A DNA stretch of 64,000 nucleotides, taken from NCBI GenBank assembly GCA_963693285.1, contig OY848918.1, forward strand, positions 17,006,035-17,070,034, in the 5' to 3' direction. The notes beneath the pieces were generated by a model that worked only from the letters and a program-made list of their open reading frames with translations, did not search any database and was not told the DNA's origin. The first letter of the stretch is position 1. The number at the start of each line of letters is the position of its first letter. This DNA is from Xestospongia muta. Taxonomy: Eukaryota > Porifera > Demospongiae > Haplosclerida > Petrosiidae. Shown in pieces: positions 35,438 to 48,149 of this stretch. The translations under genes were made by a program, and so were the position numbers.

Positions 35438-37536
35438 CTAGAAGTAGAAATATATGTTAGAATAGAATAGGTATATATAGAATGCCATGACTTATTAGCA
35501 TGTTACTGTTTTGTTATATAATGTAATTAACTAGGAGATTCAATTAGTTAGGACATTCAATTCAGATATGAAATTTGCTATATTACTATATCATACTATA
35601 TGAAAGTACTTTCTAGATTTTATCAGCAAAAGACAATAACTGATACAAATGGCTCTGGTCATTCAAATTGTGAGCTTTAAAATGAATAAGTTAAGTATGT
35701 GCTTAGCAAGCATACAGTCGATTGACAAATGAAATGAAATGAAAGATATAGTCTATGGACTACACCAATGATATATATATTTGGAATTCAACATTAACGA
35801 TAGTAGTCCTTATGTTTTATAATTTTTAATCTACATTATAGACATACAGTCAATAAAATGTGTATTAATGCATTAACACTAATAGTTACTAACCTTGTTG
35901 CCTTGATTCACTAATGGCAGTTCCATGTTGGTCGTGTGGTTGGCTACTTGATTCATTTGATGATGAAAAGGAAATAGGCTTCTTTGGAACTAATGAATAA
36001 TAATAAAATTTAAAGCAATTATTAAAATGATACATTTATCAAGAGCATAGAATGGTGTCAGTATAGAAAATAACCTACTAAAAGTAACTGGATCATTGGC
36101 CATACTCTCACATTCAGTAGCAAAATTAGGAGGATCATCTATAAATATAATACTCATAATAATATGATGGTTAAGACATTCATACTACCATAACAAGCTT
36201 GTTGTTTAAATTGATTATCATCTTTTTTATAGTAGCATGTATATTACCACAGTAAAAAAAAATAATAACAGACTTGATTCTATGCCAAGAGATTTGCACA
36301 TTTCATTAGCAAGTGTTTTCTTTTGACTCTCAACAACACTGATGATATTACCCCATGTTGCTGGAGTAGGCTCATTGTCCAACCAGCTCTGTAGCATCTT
36401 TGACATCTTCACCTCATCAGTGAAATTAGAGTAAGACAAGCCATCAATAGTATTAGAGTCAACTCCAAGTAGACCTCCCATCTCTTGCCATTTTGCTGTC
36501 ACAGAAGAAAGCATCCTCAACAAAATATATTTCTCTGGTTTGCTAGCTGTAAATGTAGAGAAATTGTAATCACAATTAAACTACATATATTCATAAATTA
36601 ATGACAGATTGCTGATGAATACAACATCTAACAACAAGTAGTTATATATATAATGCCACATGTTATCTGTCTGAGCTAATCTATTCATTGTCATCCTAAG
36701 ACAGTGTGGTTACAAGAGAGCAAGATAGTTGACAAAGATTCATATGGACATACAAAATACTAAAGGTTGATAAGCATGTTAGTTAAAAACTTTATCAAAT
36801 ATTTAGAAAATTGTCAATGGAGTTGTGCATATAGCTTGCAGTCGATACATCAGTTTAATTTTACGAAGTAATTTAAGATTAAAAATAATATCCATTGTAT
36901 ATAACTATTAAAAGAATACAAGTACATATTCCAGTTATGTCTTAGCATGTGAATAAATCACCTGTCATGTAAAACTGAAAGGGGATATATTTTATTTTTG
37001 ACAAAACACAATGATAGAACAATATATATATATATATACATACATACATACATACATACATACATACATACATACATACATACATACATACATACATACA
37101 TACATACATACATACATACATACATACATACATACATACATACATACATACATACATACATACATACATACATACATACATACATACATACATACATACA
37201 TACATACATACATACATACATACATACATACATACATACATACATACATACATACATACATACATACATACATACATACATACATACATACATACATACA
37301 TACATACATACATACATACATACATACATACATACATACATACATACATACATACATACATACATACATACATACATACATACATACATACATACATACA
37401 TACATACATACATACATACATACATACATACATACATACATACATACATACATACATACATACATACATACATACATACATACATACATACATACATACA
37501 TACATACATACATACATACATACATACATACATACA

Positions 37537-37595
<59 letters not shown>

Positions 37596-40500
37596 TATGT
37601 ATACAAAGAGCCACATACCTAAAGTAATTGGAACACCACTCATCATCTCAGATTTTGGTCTAGAATTAGAGCCTTGAGTGACTATATTTTAAAAAATTCA
37701 AATCAATATAATATTTATAATAGCAATTATAATACATTGTTTCAAAATAATATTCTCTTAGATGTCTATATTGTCATCTTAACTCTTTATAATACATTGT
37801 TTTAAAATAATATTCTCTTAGTTGTCTATATTACCATCTTATTAGAGTTATTATGCATACAAGGTATCATTTGTAAACATTGCTCATACCATGTGTATCC
37901 AAAATGGGAGGGACTTGAAGCACTTGCATTTGATGAGCTGATGTTTGATCTATAATTAAAGTAACAAATGAGATACATGTACTTAGCAGATCATACCTTT
38001 GTATCCAGTAAACCAATGTCCTTCTTTCTCTGTATCAAGTGGTATAGGCTCTAAATTTCTCATTAATGTGCACTGAACATATTTTGAGTAAATTAAGTTT
38101 GCTGGATGTGGTTTTATACTTAAATCTGTCATGTGATCAGGATGTCTACATAACAGACTAACTGTAAATTTGAGAGCAGAAGGCTTATAAAACAAGGGAT
38201 TAGCACAGGATGATACAGCTTCATCCATTGTATGACGTATGACACGACAATTACTGCTAGGAATTCCAGTAAAGTAGACTTCCATCCAAGAAAGAGAATC
38301 AACCAGCAAAATTAACCCCTTTAAATCATTAGATAGTAATTTCACTCCATAGCGTAGTTGATTTGAAGATTTTGGTGATGAATCATCTAATGTAAAAGTT
38401 GGAGGACTCTTCCTATTTAATAAAGCAACTACAGTAGCAGGGAAAACACCCTATAAGATAACAATATTGTAGAGTTATGACTAACATGTATGACATAACT
38501 TACCTGAGGTACAACTTTGTTTTCAAATTGAAGCACCATTGGCTGGCATGTTTTCTTAAAACTTTTCTTTTCTTCCTCTGTAATATGACTACTGGGAAGA
38601 ACTGCTGGTATGAAATATTGCTGTGTTGAGGAAGTTGACGTAGTCTCCGTTAGATTCTTTAAAGGACTGACGATGCAAAGATGTGCCATTAATTCAAGGA
38701 AACTATCCTTAGTGAACAAACCCTCAACAAATTGGACATTCACCAGAGCATCGATTAATTTACTTTCAAATATGCCTTTGTGTCGAAGCTGTTGATTCCA
38801 GCCTGGATAGGGAGCACAATCTTTGAAAATTTTATACTTCACAGGATCAACAAACGAAGCTCTAATAATGCTAGTAACTAAGTTGACTAGGTACTGTGGA
38901 TTGGTGAATATAACATTATCATTAACGTCAGGAAAGTAGAGAACTAAAGACAACGAGTTGAGGTATTCAACACAGTGGGTTGTATCAAAAGCTTTCATTT
39001 TCAGCTCTTGACCAATCTCAATACACCTGTTAAGAGAGACCATACCATGATCCACCTTCTCTGCCACTTCTTTGAGACGTAATTCAAAGACATACCATCG
39101 AATTGGTATTTCCACTTTAGCAGCAACATTTTCGTAACTGGTAATACGTGATCGGATATCTTCAGAGATTTGCTTCCTGTTCCATTTGCATGTATTATCA
39201 ACAGGAAATATAAATTCATCTTCTAATTCATTATAGAATATGAAGTGATCACGAAACTCATGTAGAGCACGTAATAGCTGAGAATTTTTTTCATGCAGTA
39301 GCTCCAATTCCCTGAACAGAGCCGTGATTCCATGTGTATGATCATAATTTGTACCAACAATACAGAAAAGAGGCTTAAAATCTATTTTGTCAAAACCTTT
39401 GGCAACTGTGTGCTTGGCTGATGCTATAGATCGGACAAAGTATTCTATTAGCTGAAGATTGGTCATCTGAAGCAAACTAGGCTGATGTACAACTTGACCA
39501 TGAAAAGAGTACAGAAACTTAGGCTTATCACTCAGAGACTCATTTAATTTTGTGACAATAACATTGAGGCAATTTCCGCGAAGAAAAGCCCGCGAAACAT
39601 CAGCAAATTGAGGCTGACCTCCACTATCAAGGACGTGTATCCATGTTGACGCATGCAAGCCTTTTGACGTATTCCTTTTTGCCAAAACGTCAAGTATTTG
39701 GTCAGAGAAATAAGGAGCATTAGAATCAATAATAGACTTGGGATCTAAATTAGTGGCACCACTGGCAATTTTATGGGTCATAGGCTCATCAGAAGCAATA
39801 TGTTGTTGATCGGTATGTTGGGCTTCTATAAATGATGTGGGTACATTGCGACATTCATCCACACTAGAGGAGGTGCTAGGAGTAGACTCATTATCAACTT
39901 CTTTAGAGTCCAAAAAATTTGGTAATGCTTCCATTACTTTCCTCAATAATTCAACTCCTTCCATTCTCTCCCAAATACTTCCATGCTTTTCTCCAACTAC
40001 ACGCTTAATTGCACGAATAGGTCTACTGGCAATAGCTGTGCTGTTATGATACTTTGGAGCTGGCCAATTGAAAAGTAAATGCAAAAAAGAGGTTTTGCCT
40101 ACACCTGGAGGACCCATTAGTACCAACTTGATAATTTCTACAATAACAGACCCTTCTCTTAAAGCTTGAGCAAATGATTTAGCTGATTCTGTAGAAGAGA
40201 AATGTAAGTCAACAATAATGAGAAATAACATAATAAAAATGTGTGATACATTTAACACAAAGATAATTTGATTGAATTATCTTTGTGTTAAACACATTAC
40301 ATTATGTTATGTAATATATTATTACTATAAATGTGCTATTATAATAGCACACTTTTAATAATTACATATTTCATAATATGTACATTGCAATTTCTACTAA
40401 AGTAGTGCATATTGGTTATTTTTAAGATAAGTATACATAATATTTTACAATATATATATTTGGCATAATAGTTTATGATCACATACATTAATATCATATA

Positions 40501-40828
40501 GAGATATTTTAAACAATGATCTTTTCCATAAACAATAATAACACTAAAGTGACATTTCCTGCCCAGCACTTTGACAATGCATACTAGTTTTAACTACAAA
40601 CTTGATTCAACTAACCTGAATACAAGCATTGTCTAATAGCTTGAGTTGACATGTTAGCCAGATCAATAGGTATTCTTCCTTTCTAAAATGCAAACACTCA
40701 GTATTTATACATACAATATATGACTTACCTTGTCTGGTATGGTAAGGTCAGCTCCAAATTGATGTAGTAACTTTACTACTTTCATTTCGTTAAACTCAAA
40801 TGCAACATGAAGTGGGGTTTGTCTTTGC

Positions 40829-40869
<41 letters not shown>

Positions 40870-41667
40870 GTATATATATATATATAAATAAATATAAACA
40901 TAATCCTATTAACACTTTTTTGTTACCATATAACAATATAAATACAAGACTTTAAACTAGCCATCTTATCATAGTAATTATTAAATATTCCTAGAAACAA
41001 GATCTATGAGTATCACAGAAAGACTTAGATGCTGTTATTAATTGTCAAACACCCGCATATACAACTAGTTTAACATTTTGCTATACCATGTTTTACACAA
41101 AGATTGTAAGAGGTCAACAAGTAGGACCAACTCTTATAAATTGGGTATGAAAATGCTATTTACTTTTATTTTCAGAAACTAACATAAAGACTAATGTACA
41201 CACATCATACCAAAGTTGTTGATATATTTTGTCAAGAAATTTTTATTTTACTGAGAATTAGGAAAGTCCAAGTAAATGACTTTGGGCTTTCTTCAATTTG
41301 TCCCAATTGGTTAAATATCTAACAAGTAGGTATAGACAAGCACATACACTAGCACAATGCTAATAATATTTAGTTTAAGAGGTATAGACTTTGCTTGATG
41401 TTAATAAATGTGTGTTAATAAGAACATGTATGATTGTATATTATAATTACATAATTATTATATAAGATGTGTAAATACATAATAGTATATTGTGTTATAG
41501 TCTGTATTAAATATTATTAGGTGAACATTCTGTATGAGACACAATCAATGTTGTATATAAACTGTTACCTTATTGAGAGCATCAAGGGTTGCTCCACTTT
41601 GTATAAGTAGTTGAACTACTTCAGTGTGTCCTTTAGATGCAGCACGATGTAATGGTGTATTCCCATC
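35094..41667 (-). CDS. Gene 2: ankyrin / Roc-COR-like GTPase / double Death protein, intact
   Basis: Exons, 5' to 3' on the minus strand, are 41569-41667, 40729-40827, 40616-40682, 38504-40188, 37997-38450, 37890-37949, 37619-37681, 36274-36546, 36079-36138, 35894-35989 and 35094-35437. They sum to 3,300 bases, 1,099 codons plus stop, with all junctions GT-AG and phases consistent. The order is two full ankyrin repeats plus a partial third, Roc-like GTPase (GPPGVGKTS, DSGGQPQF), COR-like segment, the family 454-bp exon, linkers, Death-fold A, linkers and Death-fold B. There is no SH3 and no kinase. The first exon was not found. It is the best candidate for a functional member and is probably a cytosolic GTPase scaffold that recruits partners through two Death modules. 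Confidence 0.87.
35894..36138 (-). CDS. Gene 2 linker exons IEC-type and PHDQ-type
   Basis: Two phase 1-1 exons. 36079-36138 encodes DPPNFATECESMANDPVTF. 35894-35989 encodes PKKPISFSSSNESSSQPHDQ and HGTAISESRQQG. The second corresponds to the N-terminal linker of the SH3 exon of gene 1, without the SH3. Confidence 0.75.
36274..36546 (-). CDS. Gene 2 Death-fold exon A
   Basis: A 91-codon phase 1-1 exon: SKPEKYILLRMLSSVTAKWQ, MGGLLGVDSNTIDGL, MSKMLQSWLDNEPTPATWGN and VVESQKKTLANEM. Six amphipathic helices with W-x-E-G-LLG and SWLDN-W give a Death-domain signature. It is the intact twin of the frameshifted exon in gene 1. Confidence 0.8.
37023..37591. repeat. Giant CATA tetranucleotide microsatellite in a gene 2 intron
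   Basis: A run of about 525 bp of perfect CATA/TATG units, flanked by TA dinucleotide runs at 37023-37036 and 37564-37590. It lies in the intron after exon 37619-37681, with the TA flank starting about 28 bp from the 5' splice site. Long open frames on both strands here are artefacts of the repeat. Confidence 0.98.
37997..38450 (-). CDS. Gene 2 conserved 454-bp exon
   Basis: Begins GVFPATVVALLNRKSPP and contains SLSWMEVYFTGIPSSNC, SCANPLFYKPSALKF and PIPLDTEKEGHWFTGYKG. It has the same length and phase as in genes 1 and 3 and a decayed twin at 2041-2340. No named domain is recognised. It is probably the end of the COR region. Confidence 0.85.
38504..40188 (-). CDS. Gene 2 Roc-like GTPase plus COR-like exon
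   Basis: 1,685 bp, open throughout. G1 is GPPGVGKTS (about 40093-40120), followed by STAIASRPIRAIKRV, a variable Ser/Thr-rich insert of about 110 residues, and G3 DSGGQPQFADVSRAF (about 39590-39640). The G4 position reads IVGTNYD, not NKxD. The COR-like half has PIRWYVFELRLKEVAEKVD, CVEYLNSLSLVLYF and VIFTNPQYLVNLV. The exon ends YFIPAVLPSS...VVPQ at a GTAAGT donor. GTP binding is well supported. Hydrolysis and specificity are not testable by eye. Confidence 0.88.
40616..40682 (-). CDS. Gene 2 ankyrin-like exon 3
   Basis: A 67-bp exon, KGRIPIDLANMSTQAIRQCL, ending after the first base of a codon that is completed by the GTPase exon. It is half an ankyrin repeat and positionally equal to 8962-9052 in gene 1. 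Confidence 0.8.
40729..40827 (-). CDS. Gene 2 ankyrin exon 2
   Basis: A 33-codon exon: QRQTPLHVAFEFNEMKVVKL and FGADLTIPDK. Immediately upstream its intron holds a TA/TATG microsatellite (about 40829-40882) that abuts the acceptor and is missing in gene 3. Confidence 0.9.
41569..41667 (-). CDS. Gene 2 ankyrin exon 1
   Basis: A 33-codon phase-0 exon: DGNTPLHRAASKGHTEVVQL, then a GATLDALNK end. A textbook ankyrin repeat. The splice acceptor upstream shows that an earlier exon exists, not recognised in the flank. Confidence 0.9.
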
Positions 41668-43247
41668 CTGGATAATGAAAGGTGTTAACATTTTTAAAAG
41701 TGTTAAGACAATTTTGATTTACATTACAATGACAAATCAAGTAAACAACACAAGTTTCAATAGAAAGTTTATTGTAAAAGCAACAGCTAGTACATTGATG
41801 AAAAGAGAATTATAAGTGCAATCATTTAGATAATGTTGCTTTATTAGACATTGCAGCTTGTGATATTGGAATTTCAGCTTAAAATAACATGTAGTTACAT
41901 TGTTACTTGCATGGAAGATAGTTAGAGCCCACAGTAGGATGTAAAAAACAAGTAACATATCAAAGCAGTTGTATTTTATACTTTCATTTGTTCATTGACA
42001 CAAAGTGTTTACTACATAAATGTATTTTTTAATTATTTAGGACCTCACATATAGATACACATGCAGTCTATATAATATCAATAACTGCAGTACTTTGTAG
42101 CATTTTTTACCATACAAAAGTCATTACACCATCTTTTAAAAGTATCTAACATAATTGTTATAACAATCTTTTGACTTACAATCTAAAGCAATTTATGATA
42201 ATCTTAGCACATTGTGAAAATTAAATGGTTGACTTAACCAATATATGGTTACACAGGTTGCATAAGTGTAAGATGACAAAAAATGTTTCATTCCTAGCAT
42301 ATTCTAAACAGCTATTTATAATAGCATGTTAGGAATAAAACAGTACTTTCAGTTTGTATCAAACAATTTCCTACATAATATATATAATCTGTATTATTAT
42401 TGGTTAAATCAAACCATCAATTTTATAGTGCAAGGATTACAGTGGACTGAGATACAAGAGTTTTGTTAAGGATTTGCTTGTATACACACAAAAAGAATAT
42501 GTAGGTCTGATCTGACTGTCTCTTCATGTCAAAACACTAGCTAATATAATTACAATCAATATATATTGTACTTGATGTATTTGATCTTCATAATTACAAC
42601 AAAATAATACACGTCTGTTTATGTTCTTCTAGATATAACATTATTTGTCTAGTCAATCGTTGGGGTATCATTTAACACGCACATATCTTATATTGTATTG
42701 GTTTTTACTTTAAAATTTATAAGTTAACTACATTGATATATGTATTAAAAACATTTTGATTACATAACATGCACACAAAAGTAATGATATTGATAGTTAG
42801 ACCTCTTCATATATTTTAAATCTATTTTCAATTACTACATAATGAAGTAATATGACTTACAAATATTAATATGTCTCCAATGTATGTTTCACAGTATAAC
42901 AGGTAAAGTACATTGATTGCATACAGTATATAAGCTTGATGTTACAAGTATTATATAAAAACTAAAGTAGCACACAAAACATCTGGTCATGGTAATACTG
43001 ACTCAAATATTTGGCTACTTTTAAAAATCTATTTGATATGCCATTATGTTACTTTATTGAACTAACTAGCAATCAGGTAATTCTATCATACAAGCACACT
43101 TTATTCTCTTAATGTAAAATATTAGAGCATTTTCTCTAAGTAATAACAGTATCCTAGTATAATTTATTTCTTGCTACTTCGAGTGTGAAGCAATTAAATT
43201 AAATAGAATAAACATAATAAAGAAATGTGGCCATGTTATGGTATAAT

Positions 43248-44390
43248 ATCTGTGTAATGTCTTATTAAATAATAGTCACCTTAGCATGTATGATGTACAT
43301 TGTAGTCTATTTTCTTCAGTATGTTTATACAGTAGTATTAAAGAAGGGTAGAATATTAATAATATCATTATTAACGTTTACAATAAAAATTGTAAAAGAT
43401 TGCTAAAATCAACCATTCAAATTTAATTTCATGTGATATATCTGACTAATGTCTTAATACACAGATCATGGTCACTTATATAGTTCTCAAGTATTGCTAC
43501 AGTGACCTCCTTTAATATACATGTCAAACACCAATACTTCTCCATTCATTTAAAAGCCAAAAAATGTCACTTAACGATTTATAGTTGTCCCTATACATAA
43601 GAGTAAATGCTCCATAATGCAATCGTAATCATCGTGGTCACACCTATCAAGTTGTATATACTTAGGGTTTTAAGGTAGTTCTCATTAACTTAAGTGTCTC
43701 TAAAGCATCTCTTAATAGAACATCAGTCCAAGTAACATACTGATATCACCAACACCATTTTCAAAACAGCACACTTGCTAATTAGCAGCAACATACTTGA
43801 ATATCCGTTTCCTGAACATTGTAATGTAGCTAATAGGGACTTATGAGGAAGTTTGTTGAAACCATTCAAAGTAATTTGAATACGTTTCTTTCTTTGTTAA
43901 CAATCTCCAGCCTATATTTATTGGCGTCATTTTAGCATGAACAAGTCAATGATTGCAAACATAAAATATATTATCATTACAAGTTACAATTAATCTATTA
44001 ACATCGACTTTAGGACTTCATAATTAAAGGATTTCTTTTGAGTGCAATATTGAATTAGATAATGTGATTTATAGGCTCACTTTATACCACTGATCTTCAA
44101 CTACAGTATGAATATACTTTGGTGATGTTTTAATATCAAAGCTACCAATCATAATGGACTCTACATCTTGTATATCTTAATATGTTGTGTACATCATAAA
44201 TAGTCCAATATATGTCAGGGCAATTGCTTTACATACTGGCATTAACTTTATATCTCCTCGAAAATGGTGAAAGGCGAAGTTGATAAAACAGTAGATACCA
44301 TTCTTGTAATTAATATAAATGCCAGTCTCTTGAAAGTCATGTTTTAATACCTTATTATATGAATATACTGATAGACCTTCATTTCAGATA
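43248..44390. other. Noncoding stretch
   Basis: Minus-strand fragments at 44090-44330 read ETGIYINYKNGIYCFINFAF and SFDIKTSPKYIHTV in different frames. They may be the decayed continuation of the ORF at 44399-44699. Nothing else was recognised. Confidence 0.35.
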
Positions 44391-44398
44391 CCAGCTAT

Positions 44399-44699
44399 TT
44401 ATTTGATTAGTTTTGGATTCAGTTGCACTCCACTTCGAGTAATAACAGATAGCATTTCTTGGAATATTAAACTAGATTTCCTGTGACAGCTAAGGAAGCA
44501 ATTCCTGCACAGTAAATGATGGTTCATTTCACATTCGATCTTTGTTGAAAACCACGAGATCGAGAATTGTGAACAATTGGAGTCATCACTCTTATGTACA
44601 GTAGTAGCACAGAACCTAAGTGTGAACGGTACGCCATTATACTTTGAGACAGCTAACAAGTTATTTGTGACTACTGGAAATAATTGTTCATTTCCTATT
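44399..44699 (-). pseudogene. Unidentified cysteine-containing ORF, probable exon relic
   Basis: Open for about 100 codons from a CTTTTTAG acceptor to TAA at 44399. Text includes NEQLFPVVTNNLLAVSKYNG, VPFTLRFCATTVHKSDD and CHRKSSLIFQEML. The following frames contain GIYINYKNGIYCF, vaguely like the beta-strand GLYYVY motif of TNF/C1q jelly rolls, but this is too weak to name a family. Confidence 0.3.
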
Positions 44700-44709
44700 C
44701 TAAAAAGGT

Positions 44710-46790
44710 CACTTTGTTGTAATTATTTCAGGTAAGATATGGAATTAATCATTTATTGGACATCCCATTGCTGATTATCATAATAGAAGGACTCACTAGT
44801 ACAAGTCTACACACATATATATACCAGACATGTAAAAATGTCATTACTAAAGTGTATTGACATTAGCTTTGACCTTTGCTTTTTGTCATAACTGGCTTTT
44901 TGTTCAATTTCCTGCTAGTATCATAAATATAAATTGTCCTTTAACTTTTATTGCACATTTTGTTTTAGCAACTAACAAATATTTTCTTCTCAAATACCAC
45001 TGCAAGATGTGTCTTTATAATGACTGTATGTATGACATTTACTGATAGCTATCAATTTTACATAGTTACAAAAAATTAAAAAAGTACAATGTTTGTTACA
45101 GCAGATTAGTTGAGAAAAATTCATTATACTACGGGGACATAGGGACAAATGTTGTCAATAAGAGACTATAATAAACTAGCAGAGACTAATAGAGCATATA
45201 TGAACCTACAGAACAAGAGTATAAGAGACAAGCAAAGAAACAATAAAATGGAAGCCAATTAATCATATTAATAATTATGTTACACTACTTTGAAATTGTC
45301 ATAGACTTTGATTTATAGTTAAACTCAAATTATTTGATTATTATAATTATATGTCTTAATATAATACATGATGAAAGTGACCAAAAGAAAACATTTCTTA
45401 AGCATAAACTTCAAACTTTACTTTCTCTCTCAGATTCCTATTTTGAACTGTGGTAGTGCAGTTTGTGATCAATGTACTGCAACAAGTAACTCTTTCAATA
45501 CATTATTTAATCTAGTTTATATATACAGTCGTTATCACTTTATCTATTTTGTCTCCATCTATTAATGTCAATAATATTATTCTCTTTGTTTACTATCGTT
45601 TTCTTGTTTTTGTACCAAATGTCACAATTGTTGTTAATTATGATTACACTCTATCTTGTTGTATTAGATCTGCTCTAAACCAATCATTACTGTTATTTGT
45701 ATCCATTTTTAATTTAAAAATTCATTTCTCCAGTAGACAGTATATGGTACACAACTACAGTGAAGTCATAGAAAATTAATATTCATATAATAATGACAAT
45801 ATTATTTATGTACTATTACCATCATATAATAATCTAGTCAATCACATTGATAGTTATCTGACTTTCAAATAATTTTTGATATTATTTTGTAATTTCTTTG
45901 CAGCTGATGAAGATATTGAATAAACATTATATGAATAAATTGCATGATAATTATATAGTTTATACGTTATGTAGAGTAAAAAATGATTGAAATGACAAAG
46001 AAATGATTTGTTGATAAAATGTATATAGAGATAAATGTAAGAATAGTTGTGTGGATTGGTAAATAATTGTATATTTCAAGTCATCTATCTCTTCAAATGT
46101 ATTGCATAGTAAATAGCATCACTTATGAAGTTAGAAGAGGTTAACATAATCATTAGTATATATTTAAAATTATGCTAAGCTTTGTTAACTGATACATTTA
46201 ATTAATAATCTATATCAGTAATGTATTGTCTTAATAACCTTTATTATATCTTACTTTGTTAATATTTATAAGCCAAAATTAATTTGATTATCTTAATTAC
46301 ATGATGTATATGGAGCATAAATAATAGATTAACTAAATTATTTGTTTGAGGATCCAGAGAATATTGATTATTCTATAGTTATTTTTTAAAATCCATTCAT
46401 ATAGTATACAAATTTTTCATTTGAAATAATATTTTGTTCTAAAAAATATTTTATTGTCAGATTTTCTAAAACTTTCTGATATAACATGATGGAAACAAAT
46501 TTACTTTATAAGCTATGTTTGTATGTGGTATATTAGAACATATAATTGCAAGATAAGATAAACTATTCATATAAAAAACGCACATCATGTTATCATTAGA
46601 ATTGTATATCAGGTAAATTGGTGATACCAGACACTAGCTTCTTTATTATAATATTAGTTCAGCTAATGGTAATCAACACGTAATTTGTAATGAAATTATA
46701 TTTATATGAGTAATTACTACCTTAATGTTATTTTGATTACTCCTGTTTTATATTTTTAATAATGTACTCAATTTGAAAAAAAGCAATAGG
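44710..46790. other. Noncoding with one dispersed repeat
   Basis: Contains the 45100-45640 copy of the repeat also seen at 28380-28860. The remainder is very AT-rich with no exon-like sequence. Confidence 0.5.
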
Positions 46791-46796
46791 TACGTA

Positions 46797-48051
46797 TTAT
46801 ATATGAGGAAAATCATCATAATTTTCATCAACTTGTTCTCTGATGACAGAAGGTGGAGTTAAATCTGGTGTGTTCCCTGTATTTTTTAAGTTTTTTTTAT
46901 CATTTCTTGAAAAATAATGAACTTAGCTTTAGGGTTATCAATTAATTCTGTATGACTTTGTGAGATAGTACTTTCTGATGCTGACTGTGGTTCATCATAT
47001 GTTTGTAATTTGACATGTGCTACAAGGAATGGTTTAATTTCTAAAACATTGTTGTCTCATATAGCTCCACAAAAGTGGCATAGATATTGACTGCTCTTTA
47101 TCTAAACTAGATGAAATTATTGCTTGGTAGTGTCAGTAATAAATACTACTATAAAATGTATAATAAAGCTATATACAGTATGTACCATATTGGAATCAAG
47201 AAGTTATCTCATCTGTATAAATCTCTAGTTTGCTTGTCCAACATCTAGAATATTGATCATATGAAAGAAGTTCCTAAACAAACAGATATACTTCACAATC
47301 TTTATCATACAACTAAAGTATTGGACAATTATAATTATGTTGTATTGTATATATTATTAGCTGGTCATTAAATCATTGTAGTTGTTATAATGAAAATATG
47401 TTGACTCTTTGACTGCTAATTAGGTATAAAAATTTTCACTTCAATTAAATAATTTACTATAAAGTACTGCTTTGGAATGATATGAAACCAAATACTCTAG
47501 ATGAAGATAAACTATAAAGAAACTAATGTAACAGCATCCTGTATCCATAAGTACATTGTTAATAATATTCATAGATACTATATTACAATTAAGTCAGCTG
47601 TTACAAAATCACATAATTCTATATATTTTAGTCTATTCAACAGCTTTTCATACGTCACAAAATCACACAAATGGGATAGAGTATGGTAACTGTATAGTAG
47701 ACATGTTTCAGAATACACCTAGGTATTCATATACATTGTAATGTTGAAGTCTACCTTTGTATATAGAGCAGTACCTTCTATTATGTAACTTATTTAAACT
47801 AGAAGGAATTTTGTTGATTCATGATTTCAGCAGCTAAATCAGTCACTAAAACTCTTAAAACTATGAATAAAAAGGTTATGACTTAAGTGCATTGTCTAAA
47901 GTGATCCTTAGCATTTATTGCCTAGCAACAGATATTAAATACCTACATTATAGTCTTGTTCAAATATCTGTTTATGGATGATAACTTGTGGTCTCATTAA
48001 ATCTCTGTCGGGTATAGTCACTATATGAAGAGAAATCCTCTTCTGTGTAAT
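46797..48051 (-). pseudogene. Two-exon piece of an unidentified gene, frame broken at an A8 run
   Basis: Exon 47943-48051 (TAG acceptor, GTATTT donor) reads ITQKRISLHIVTIPDRDL and VIIHKQIFEQDYN. It joins in phase 1 to exon 46797-47040, which reads EIKPFLVAHVKLQTYDEPQS and IDNPKAKFIIFQEM. There an AAAAAAAA run (46891-46898) is followed by TAA at 46886-46888. One frame over, the text continues NTGNTPDLTPPSVIREQVDE and ends NYDDFPHI at 46797-46799. Composition is strongly protein-like, with a beta-rich part and an acidic, tyrosine-containing tail. I do not recognise the family, and no upstream exon was found. Confidence 0.4.
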
Positions 48052-48149
48052 CTACATGTACAAAAGAATAATAGAACTCAATATAAATAATAATTGTAGA
48101 ACTGATATGTTTAATAAGTGATTTGACTAATTTTATATTAGGTATCTAA

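Larger units (their letters stand above)
37890..43247. repeat. Segmental duplication, copy 1
   Basis: About 5.36 kb that aligns end to end with 56644-62052, coding and noncoding alike, including the upstream flank 41668-43247. Similarity stops abruptly after ATGGTATAATAT at 43247 and, on the other side, just past the DQTS linker exon. Confidence 0.9.

Noticed and set aside
36942..37646. Long open frames of 190-230 codons on both strands
   Set aside because: They are pure translations of the CATA/TATG microsatellite (MYVC or YIHT repeats) and have no coding meaning.
39001..39219. Overlapping frames within the GTPase exons of genes 2 and 3 (also at 38610, 39544, 39837, 58380, 58673 and 58904)
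   Set aside because: They are shadow frames of the long coding exons.
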